A stretch of 62,137 nt of DNA from NCBI GenBank assembly GCA_964519835.1, contig CAZFLD010000019.1, positions 1-62,137 of the forward strand. Direction: 5' to 3'. The stretch is from CAZFLD01 sp964519835 (GTDB lineage: Bacteria > Spirochaetota > Spirochaetia > DSM-27196 > CAZFLD01). Under the pieces are notes generated by a model, which saw nothing but the letters and a program-made list of their open reading frames with translations, was not told where the DNA came from and did no database searches. The translations under genes and the position numbers were made by a program. Of the stretch, positions 8,073 through 16,700 are shown piece after piece; within the stretch, counting starts at the first letter, position 1, and the number at the start of each line of letters is the position of its first letter.

Positions 8073-9068
8073 CTACTCCGCGACAACGGCTCCCAGCTCC
8101 AACGTACCAACCTCAAATTCCTCGACGATGCCGGAAAGATACAGCGCCGCCGCAATATCAAAACTCGTCTCCGAGTCGGCAAAGAGGAGCGCTTGGTTGG
8201 GGAGGCGACTTCGACCGATGCGCGCTTCCAGAAAAAAACGATCGTACGCGTAGTCGCCGACGATGTGTGGTTCGTCTACGCCCGCCTCCCAAAGGTACAC
8301 AAAACCGGACGGCCCGGTCACGTGGATTTCCAGAGTGTATCGGTTTGGACCGGTTGCAATACGACTCGGGTGGGCGTAGAGGTAGTACGATGTGCCTCGG
8401 ATGATGTCGCTGCCTGTCTCGAACATCAGGTAGAGATGTGTTTGCGACCGAACGGCCCGCACGCTCGCCACATCGGTGCCGCCGCGTCCCCAAAAAAGCG
8501 CGTCGTCGATCTCGTATTCGGCCTGGGCAGTGTTGTCCGCACGAACAAAGCGGTCCGGTCGTGATCCGCGGCGCCTGGTGACGACGTCTCCAATACGAGT
8601 CCAATCCACAAGCCTGCCGTCGATGCGCACGGGCTCCGGAGTGAGAGCCATGTCCCACGGGTACACAACGGCGGTCTCGCCGTCCGTTGTGATTGCCGCG
8701 GATCGGTCGACGGTGTACACCTCTTCTCGTTCCGAGGCGGGGACCATCATGGCAAGGATCGGGTATCCGATGTCACCGGGCGAAGCGAAGAACCCCAGGA
8801 TTATCGTGGAGGCTCCGTCCGCAATTATCACTTCCGGCGCCGCTCCCCGTGGCGGAATGTAGCTGAGCTTGAGCGCGTTCTGTTTGATAAGCGCCTGGGC
8901 CAATAGCGGGTTAGACCTAATAGTGTCGAAAAAGTCCTCGCTGATCGGGGCGGTAACGTAGTAAAAGATCGCGTCCTCGCGGTTGGACAGCACAACAGAG
9001 TTGGCAGAAAGCGGCGGCACGATTGCTGCGGCCGCAAGCAGCACAAGTAAAAGCTTTTTTGGATGCAT
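8073..9068 (-). CDS. Exported protein with CBM9/DOMON-like domain
   Basis: The protein has 331 residues. A signal peptide (MHPKKLLLVLLAAAAIVPPL, cleavage near SANS) is followed by ~120 residues of unknown fold. From residue ~150 there is a PVRIDGRLVDWTRIGDVV segment, the IDGxLxDW opening of CBM9-type and DOMON-like domains, then DTAQ-like strands (VRAVRSQTHLYLMFETGSDI, YTLEIHVTGPSGFVYLW) that fit this beta-sandwich. Such domains bind sugars or haem, but no haem ligand can be assigned. A GGGGGGAG Shine-Dalgarno lies three bases before the ATG, and the gene follows the phosphatase stop by ten bases. It probably supplies a periplasmic ligand-binding or adaptor part of the operon's system. Confidence 0.7.
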   Translation of the reverse strand: MHPKKLLLVLLAAAAIVPPLSANSVVLSNREDAIFYYVTAPISEDFFDTIRSNPLLAQALIKQNALKLSYIPPRGAAPEVIIADGASTIILGFFASPGDIGYPILAMMVPASEREEVYTVDRSAAITTDGETAVVYPWDMALTPEPVRIDGRLVDWTRIGDVVTRRRGSRPDRFVRADNTAQAEYEIDDALFWGRGGTDVASVRAVRSQTHLYLMFETGSDIIRGTSYYLYAHPSRIATGPNRYTLEIHVTGPSGFVYLWEAGVDEPHIVGDYAYDRFFLEARIGRSRLPNQALLFADSETSFDIAAALYLSGIVEEFEVGTLELGAVVAE

Positions 9069-9078
9069 TGCTCCCCCC

Positions 9079-12000
9079 CTACTTCTTTCGAATGCCCAAA
9101 ATGGTCAGATCGTCGTCCTGTACGTCTTCCGCAATATGACTATACACCACATACTCACTTTCGGGATTGTCCACGGCCTTGGTGTGAAAATAGCGATTGT
9201 ACTCCCTCAACGAATCGCGCAGGAACTCGTCGATCCGGCGGTCTACCGTTACGCGGTGGTCCGGGCCGGCTTTTGGCGGGGTGTGTATACGCCACATCTT
9301 TTCAACGGATACCAAGGCAAGAACCACGTCCTCCGCTGTTCCGTCGAGGCCCGAGAAATCGAAGTGCAAAGTGCCGTCGTCCGAGTCCGTGGCGTCAAAA
9401 TTTAAGTGCTTGTATAGAGCATAGTTGCTTTGTGTCTTTGCGGCGTTTACAACGTCGCGAATACGGGACGTTGTAAGGTCTTCCCGATGCTCTCCTTCCT
9501 TGATGTGATCGGCAAAGCCCCCGGAGGAGATATCCTGCGCGGTGACATAGAAGGGCGCGTAGTCCGGGCTCCGGAGGATGCGGTGGGACTCCTCGATGCC
9601 GTCGGTGTATAGAAGCAGAATGTCACCGACCTCCAACACCAGTTGCTCCTGAGGAAACCCGGAGGGAATAAGGTCGGCAGGAAACACGCCTGAGGCCGGG
9701 GTTTTTGTGAGCTCCGTCTCCAGGAATCGCCGCTCGGTTTTAGCATACCGCCTTATGAGGTTGTCGCCTGCATTGCAAACATCAAAACGACCCGTTCGGA
9801 CGTTTAGAATGGCCACGGTGAGGGCTGCAAACATGCCCCGGAATCCCCGGGCTTCCACCAGATCGTTGATACGAACAACAAGTCGCGTCAGGTTAAAGCC
9901 GCTTCGCCGACCGTCCCAGTCCTTGAAATGGCTCAGAAAGATCGTCGCAACCTCTACCATAATCAGAGCCGCCGAGACGCCGTGTCCCGCTACGTCGCAC
10001 TTGATTATCGCGTAGTGCTCGTTATCGAGCTTCTCGAAATCGAAGTAGTCGCCGGAGACCTCGCTTGCACCCTCGTAATATCCGAAAAACTCGACGTGCT
10101 CGGATTCTTCTTTGCCGGTAGTAAGCTTTCGTCCGTCCGGCGCCTGGTTCAGCGGGATAAATTTCTTCTGAACGTCTTTACCAACCATCAGTTCCTTGGT
10201 GCGGGCGGCCGCTTCCACCAGGCCTCGTGTCATCTGGTTGATCACGTCCGCCAAGACGTTAAGCTCATCTCGCGTTCGCACTGCGATCACATGGTGCTCG
10301 AGCTCTTCTTTGTCTTCGGTGTCTCGAATAGTCTCAACCCCGGTCACCAGACGGTTGATCGGGATGACGGTGATTGATGCAAGCACCAGTGCACCGACCG
10401 CTCCGCCCAATGCGGCAATCAAGGCCGTGAGAACGGTGTTCTGGATGATCAATCCGGTTGCGGAATCGATTTCGGCCAGAATTTCGTCGGTAGAGACGGC
10501 GAGGCGGACCATGCCGTAGTAAAAAATCCGGGAGCCGACGTCTGCATTTGGCCCCACCGGTTCGGTGAGCAAGACGGGCTGGTAGAAGATGTACTCGACC
10601 GGCTCGTCGGGGAGGTCGACCGGGTCGTAGGCCGGGAGGCTTCCCCGATACTCGGCCGCTGTGCCGGCGATTGTCCTGTCGATCCGTTGCTGCAATTGTT
10701 GCCCGAGGTCCTGGTCGGCCTGGGACACCTCCCTGCCTTCGAGTAACGCGGTTCGGAATCCCTGGAATACCTGTGCCGCTTCCTCAAACAACGGCGCGAG
10801 CTCATCTCGGAGGCGTGCGTTCACCTCGGCACGGATTTCTTCTACACGAGCAGTGAGGCCGTCGTTTAGCTCCGACGTTCCGGGCTGGTACACCGGTGTT
10901 GAGATCTTGTCGGATGGATTGTCCGGGTCTGCGTTCCGGATTTCCGGGTCGCTGGTTGCCCAAGCGTAGCGAAATGAAGGGCCTGTGAGCGGGTTTGGAC
11001 CGGTGACCGTCACATAGTTCGCGTCGATTACCTGTGCCTGATCCGGCACATCGATGACACCGGTGAGAAATTGGTTGTTTGCATTCTCGATCGCCTCGAG
11101 GTAGGTGAGCGTTTCGACTGAGCCGTCGGGATTCTCTTGCGTCGTAGGCAGACCTTCGACCGTGTTGCGGACAATCGTGGTCATGCTGTCGAGAAGAACG
11201 GTCGTTCGGTCTTCGAGACCTTCCGCCAAAATACGCTCTTGGTTTTGAAGGGCGGCGGTGCCTAGAAAGAAGGCGACCAACACCACCACGGCGATAACCA
11301 GACTCACGATAAACAGCGTAAACTTGAGCCTGAGGCCGATTCCTCGCTTTTGCATCTCTTCTATCCTCTGTCGGCGAACTTCGCCGGGTAGTGAATCGCC
11401 GGTGATCAGCGCACGCGCCTCCACCCGAAGCATCCGTGATTCCGCCAAAACCGCGCGGATTCTAAAAGCCGAAAAGACCATAAGAAAGCCACAAACCGCA
11501 ACAATCCCCAAGGCCAGGATGGTGCCCGCCGAAACGCTAAAAAAGCGCGGTGTGTCCACTCGGTAGCTGGGATCATAGACAACGGTGTGGTCGCCGAACT
11601 TAATGGTGCCGGGATTGACCATCGAGATCTCCGGCGCGTATTCGTAACGGCCACGCTCCTCGTGAAAGACCACAAGCCGGTAGGTTCCGGTCTCCGGCTC
11701 CTCCACCACCGGTCCCTCGATTAGGCGGTTGCCACGCACCAAAAAGTCGTCGTCGGTTACCGAGAACTCATAGTCCCAGGGCTCCTGTCCGTCTTGGTCC
11801 AAGACGATTGTCTCTATGAGGCCGTTGTCCGTGAATCCACGGCCCACGATGCCCAGTCGCAGTCGGCCGAGGAGGTCGACCTCCGCCGACACCAAAGTGA
11901 TCAGCGTAAAGGGAATAAACTTGTTTAGGCGAACAAACAGAGTCGTCGGTTCACCGACGTTACCCACGGTGTCTATGGGAGCGACGGAGAGGGCGTAGGT

Positions 12001-13746
12001 ACCGTTTTCGATGTTGTCACGGCTGATGTTGCGGTCTTCTGAGAGTATCGTGGGATTGAGAGCCGGGACTTCGTAAGCCTCGGGATCAGGATCCTGCGGC
12101 AGCGGTGCAACAAACTCAAAGGAAAATGTGTAGCCTGCCACATCGGGGGCCGTTGGTTCATCCCACCGTAGGTCGAAGGTATTGGAAACAAGATATCCAT
12201 CTTCGTCCGCCGGGGGCCGCGGGAAGGTCACCGGCGGCGGCGGTGTTCGGTCGCGCACAAAAGTGATGGATGACGGTTCCGACCAGTTGCCCGCGCGGTC
12301 GAGGGCGCGGACCCGGAGATACCACTCGCCGTCGGCATCCGCCTCGAGCTCGAGGGCGCGCTCGGTCGACCGAAGCTCCTGTTCCCGAGGCACCGGGGCG
12401 GTTGGGTTTTGTGACCAGGTATAGGAGTATGCCGTGATCCCCGAAGGGTCCTCCGGCGGCGCCCACACGACCGCGGCCTCGGCGCCCCGCGTGCGCACGC
12501 CCTCGGTAAAATTCGACGCCAAGAGCTGAGGCGGCATGGCCCGTTGATCAGGCTCCCGGTACGCGATACCCGAAGTATCAACGCGATTGTTTTGCCACAT
12601 CAAGTGCAATCGGCCTTTGTGCTCGGTTGTGCTCAGACGAATCGAGTCTCCGTCCATCACCCCGATATCCTGGGGAACAAAAAAACCTCCCTGCCGTCTC
12701 GCGGCCTGGAGGATGCTCGATCCGCTTCGCGCGAGGGTCCAGTGGAGGTAGAGATCGCCGTCGAACAGGAACGCGCCGGGCTGCGTCGCGGTCTCGCCGC
12801 CGGAGGTTACTTCAACGGCGTTGCCTTCAATTGTACCGTCGGCGCCGAGGTCGGCAAAAAACACCTGATCGGCAAACTGGCGAAACTTCCTGCGCCAGAC
12901 AAGGATCAACCTATCGCCCGTACTCATGGCAAAGGGCGCTTGGTTGTTGTACTCGAGGTAGTCGTCGGTATCAGTCAAGTCAAAAAAGTCGGTTACCAGT
13001 CGCGCTTCGGACCAGGTTGTTCCGCCGTCGTCGCTGACTTTGGCGTAGATCTGATAATTCGGGCTCAGGTCGAGGTTGAGCGTCTGGAAAAAGACATATT
13101 CGCGCCCGTTGTAAGAGGAGTGTACCGGGTTGAAGCTGGTACCAAGGGTAACGTCCTCTTCCAAGTTAAAAAGTGCCGTCCAGTCCGTTCCGTTTTCGCT
13201 GGTTGTGTACCGGATGGTTTGCACGCCGTCCACGGACTGGGTAACAAAAAGGATGTAGCCGCCGTCCTCCCGAGCATAGAGCAACGGGTTTACCGTTGCG
13301 GTTTCGGTGGCGATGGAAGCTACGTCTTGCAGATCCCGTTCGCCGGGTGCTGCGCGGAAGAACCGAATCGAGTTGGAATCCTCGATAAGGGCAACCGTGA
13401 TCGCTCCGTCGGCCCCCTGCCGCATGGAGTAGACGCGTGGCCGTAGGCTGCGGCTGTAACGGACCGGTCCGGCCAGATGACCAAGATCAACCCACTCCCT
13501 GCCCTCGCTCGAGGCCAGTACGGACAAAAAGATGTCCCCGCCCACGCCGGAGTCGTTGGGGACATAGCGCTGAAAGACGTTTACCAAGTACCCGCCGGTG
13601 GAGACAAGCTGTGGAAAGCCCGCAGCCTCCTCTACCAAAAGGCGCGGGTCCTCAAAAAACTCATCTTGCGCGGAAAGCGAAACAACACCGGCGACGGTCG
13701 CTAACCATACCAGCGCCGCCAGGCGTGTTCGAGACCTCACAATCAT
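9079..13746 (-). CDS. Giant receptor: beta-propeller, FN3, sensor, HAMP and SpoIIE/PP2C phosphatase
   Basis: The start is the ATG at 13746, which overlaps the upstream TGA as ATGA (1555 residues). The order is signal peptide (MIVRSRTRLAALVWLATVAG), a long BNR/sialidase-like beta-propeller (to ~430), two or three FN3-like domains (~430-690), TM1 (~733-757), a cytoplasmic loop with a charged helix, TM2 (~809-833), a ~270-residue periplasmic sensor, TM3 (~1102-1127), HAMP and a SpoIIE/PP2C phosphatase (~1205-1440). The phosphatase keeps the metal-binding motifs GDYFDF, CDVAGHGVSAAL, LLLYTDGIEE and DDLTILG, so it should be active. The likely job is dephosphorylating an anti-sigma-factor antagonist or other target in response to an extracellular ligand. 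The neighbouring coiled-coil and CBM9-like proteins probably feed into sensing. Confidence 0.9.
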   Translation of the reverse strand: MIVRSRTRLAALVWLATVAGVVSLSAQDEFFEDPRLLVEEAAGFPQLVSTGGYLVNVFQRYVPNDSGVGGDIFLSVLASSEGREWVDLGHLAGPVRYSRSLRPRVYSMRQGADGAITVALIEDSNSIRFFRAAPGERDLQDVASIATETATVNPLLYAREDGGYILFVTQSVDGVQTIRYTTSENGTDWTALFNLEEDVTLGTSFNPVHSSYNGREYVFFQTLNLDLSPNYQIYAKVSDDGGTTWSEARLVTDFFDLTDTDDYLEYNNQAPFAMSTGDRLILVWRRKFRQFADQVFFADLGADGTIEGNAVEVTSGGETATQPGAFLFDGDLYLHWTLARSGSSILQAARRQGGFFVPQDIGVMDGDSIRLSTTEHKGRLHLMWQNNRVDTSGIAYREPDQRAMPPQLLASNFTEGVRTRGAEAAVVWAPPEDPSGITAYSYTWSQNPTAPVPREQELRSTERALELEADADGEWYLRVRALDRAGNWSEPSSITFVRDRTPPPPVTFPRPPADEDGYLVSNTFDLRWDEPTAPDVAGYTFSFEFVAPLPQDPDPEAYEVPALNPTILSEDRNISRDNIENGTYALSVAPIDTVGNVGEPTTLFVRLNKFIPFTLITLVSAEVDLLGRLRLGIVGRGFTDNGLIETIVLDQDGQEPWDYEFSVTDDDFLVRGNRLIEGPVVEEPETGTYRLVVFHEERGRYEYAPEISMVNPGTIKFGDHTVVYDPSYRVDTPRFFSVSAGTILALGIVAVCGFLMVFSAFRIRAVLAESRMLRVEARALITGDSLPGEVRRQRIEEMQKRGIGLRLKFTLFIVSLVIAVVVLVAFFLGTAALQNQERILAEGLEDRTTVLLDSMTTIVRNTVEGLPTTQENPDGSVETLTYLEAIENANNQFLTGVIDVPDQAQVIDANYVTVTGPNPLTGPSFRYAWATSDPEIRNADPDNPSDKISTPVYQPGTSELNDGLTARVEEIRAEVNARLRDELAPLFEEAAQVFQGFRTALLEGREVSQADQDLGQQLQQRIDRTIAGTAAEYRGSLPAYDPVDLPDEPVEYIFYQPVLLTEPVGPNADVGSRIFYYGMVRLAVSTDEILAEIDSATGLIIQNTVLTALIAALGGAVGALVLASITVIPINRLVTGVETIRDTEDKEELEHHVIAVRTRDELNVLADVINQMTRGLVEAAARTKELMVGKDVQKKFIPLNQAPDGRKLTTGKEESEHVEFFGYYEGASEVSGDYFDFEKLDNEHYAIIKCDVAGHGVSAALIMVEVATIFLSHFKDWDGRRSGFNLTRLVVRINDLVEARGFRGMFAALTVAILNVRTGRFDVCNAGDNLIRRYAKTERRFLETELTKTPASGVFPADLIPSGFPQEQLVLEVGDILLLYTDGIEESHRILRSPDYAPFYVTAQDISSGGFADHIKEGEHREDLTTSRIRDVVNAAKTQSNYALYKHLNFDATDSDDGTLHFDFSGLDGTAEDVVLALVSVEKMWRIHTPPKAGPDHRVTVDRRIDEFLRDSLREYNRYFHTKAVDNPESEYVVYSHIAEDVQDDDLTILGIRKK

Positions 13747-16700
13747 ACGCCAAGCCGGCTCAGAAGTCGGTTTCTCAAGTTCCGCAGGGCTTGATCTCCT
13801 CGGTACAACTCGTTCTCCCACAGATCCTGCACGATCTGATAGGCTTGCACGGGAAGCCCCTGGTTAAAAAGGTCAAAGGCTCTATTGAGGCTTTGCTGAT
13901 CCGAAACACTCAAAGGCGCTGTCTGCGGCGTCAGCTGGTCCAGTCGAGCCGTTGTCTGGGTAATCAGCTCGTTCGCCGTGCGGTTTCCCGGTTCGATTTG
14001 CAGAACTTGGTTCAAAAGATTTGTCGCTTGCCGCAGTTGCGCCTCCGTTCCGCCCGCCGCCAGGTTCCGCGCCTGATTGATAAGCTCTGCAGTGCGGTCG
14101 ACCTCTTCCTCCGTTCGTGGTAGCTCGATAAGGCCATACTCGATTTTGATCTCCCGAATCTGCCCTTCGAGGCCGGGGTAGTCGGGGTCGATCTGCAGGA
14201 GCGCCTCGAGCTCGGTGAGTACTTCGACGTAATTTTCGTCCGAGAGATCTTCGATGGCGCTCTCATACCGCCTCTCGAAGAGGTCTTGGAAGTTGTCACG
14301 GTCCAGGACCTGAGCGATCTCGAGGCCCAAGAGCTTTGCGTCCCAGTTCGACGGCTTTACGGCAACAACGTTTTGCACCGCATCTCCCGCCTCCTCGATG
14401 TACCGCCTGCCTTCGGTTAGCTTGCCTTCGTTCATCAGCTCCTGTCCCTGCTCGAAGCTCAGACGGGCGTCGTTCAAAAAGCCGACAAGATTCTCGTAGA
14501 GAGGATCCGTGGGAATCAACTCCCGCTCGGAGTCCAACTGGAGCTGGGCGAGCAACTGACGCCGCAATACCACCAGGCTCGCGAGCTCCGTGTCCGGAAA
14601 CTGGGTGACCCATAGCTCTTCGGCGTTGGCGATGATGTCAAACGCCCGAGCATACTCCTCATCGTCGTAGAGCTCCGCCGCCTGTGTTACGTTCTGGAGG
14701 ACCTCCGTTCGAACAATCTCCCGGTTGGCATCGCGAATCAGGTTGAAGATCGCAATTTGGGCTCCGTTTACCTCTTCTTCGAAATCGGGGTCGTAGGCCA
14801 GGCTGAGCGATTCCACCGCCGCGCCCGTTGCCTCGTCAAAGCGGTCCTGCGCCTGCGAGACCGTCTCTCGCTCGGCCTGACGAATGAGGTTTTCCGCCTC
14901 AGCGAGGAGGCGCCCGTAGTCGTCGCGGAGCTCTTCGGCCAATCGGATGTTGCCCTCCGCTTCGTTTATGAGCGTCGCTACGCGATTGTCCAACTGTTCC
15001 GTTGCCCCCAGGAGATCCTGACCGTCCGAGACGACGTTCCTGATTGCGGGACTCTCATCGATGTAGGCGACACGACCGTCGTAGTCGGCGATAAACGCCC
15101 CGAGGTCCCGGATGAGGCCCGGCAACTCGTCATCCACCTCTTCGAGCACCTCAAGCGCACGCCCGGGGTAGCGTGCCGGGTTGTCCCGGCCCGCTACCTC
15201 TACTCCGTCGAGAAGGTTCTGTCCTCGATCGGTCTCTTCAACCTGGCCGGCGTATCGCCGCTCGAGGGGAACAAGATCGATCTCGCCGAGCGTGGCGACC
15301 ACGAGCCCGTGAACCGCCTGGATCCGGTCCTCCACTGTGCGTGCTTCGGCAAGTTGGGTGTTGACCGGGGCCGACAACCCAAGGCCGTCGGCGAGGTCTT
15401 CATATTGCTCGAAAAAGCCGTCCAGCTGGGTTAGGCTTTCCTCGATTTCCGGGTTTAGCGGCTCGAGGATGTTTCGCGCCCGGTTCATGGCGGCGTTTGT
15501 TGGTCCGGAATCGCTTTCCAGGCCCTCGTTCACCTGTTCGGAAGCTCGAGCAAGCTCCGTTTCGTGGTTCCTTCGCCGGTTTACTATGCGCTCCAGGTCG
15601 ATTGCGGCCAATAAACCGTAGACCGAGCCCTCGACCTGGTTGAGCCGAGCACGCAACTCCGAAGCCCGCGCTACCTGATCGAGGATGCCGGATCCGTCGG
15701 GCCGGGTTGCTGCATCGCCGCGCAACTCGTCGACAAAGGTGTTGATGCCGCCTCTGATCGCGGCAACGCTTTCCGAGACGGTCTCGGCCGCTGATTTGGT
15801 CTGTGCGAAAAACGCCTCGGGAACCAGGTCGTCGCCTTGAAATTCGTCGGCGATGTCCTCGTCAATCTCCCTGTTCCGGTCCTCGATAGCCACGACGCGT
15901 CGGCGTAGGTCTTCGGCACGGGCGAAGGCCGCTGCCGCGCCGATGTTGCTTTCGAGATCGTCGAGCCTGGCTATGTAGTTGTCCGCTCGCGCAAGCTGTT
16001 CCTCGACCGGCGTCGGGTCGCCGAGGTCCTCGGCAATGCCCAAAAACGCCGACTCAAACTCTTCGACGTCACTTACAAGCTCCGGCACCCTCCTGTCGAG
16101 TTGGGCGAGAGCATCCAGGCGTGCGTCGACGAGTGTCGCAGCAACCGGTCCCTCGGCCGCCGCCGCCGCCAGCTCGGCTTGTTCGGCGGCAAACTCCTGT
16201 TCTGCGTCGCCTATCTCGACGGCCAACCGCTCGGCGGCGACCTGGGCGAGACCACCCGCGGCGAGTTGCTCCAACTCGGTCGCACGCCGCAAGAATCCGC
16301 CGGCCCGTGCCAACTGCCGATTGAGCAACGTAGGTGTTGCACCGGCGCCTACAAGGTCGTCGCGCCGCGTCTGAAATCGATTGGTGAACTCCGCAACCCG
16401 ACCACGTATAGCCGGTACCTCCGCTTGAACGTCCTCGAAGACCGCCTCCGTACGCGAGAAAACGGCGTTGCCGGGCGACCCTGCGGCAACAGCCGCGTCC
16501 AATTCATCTTGGGCGTCATCCACGTTTTCTTCAGCCGCGCGGATGTCGATTGCGATTCGCTCGGAGGAGATTTGGGCCAAGCCGCCGGCAGCGAGGCGAT
16601 CAAGGGCGGCGGCACGCTCCAAGAACTCCGTTGCCCGGGCCAACTGCGCATCTACCGGGGCTCTTACCTCGGTCGTGTCTGCCGGCTCGTTGCGCCGTGT

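Noticed and set aside
13747..13821. ATG upstream of the phosphatase receptor start
   Set aside because: It would put 25 residues before the signal peptide and overlap the coiled-coil gene; the ATGA overlap at 13746 is a better start.
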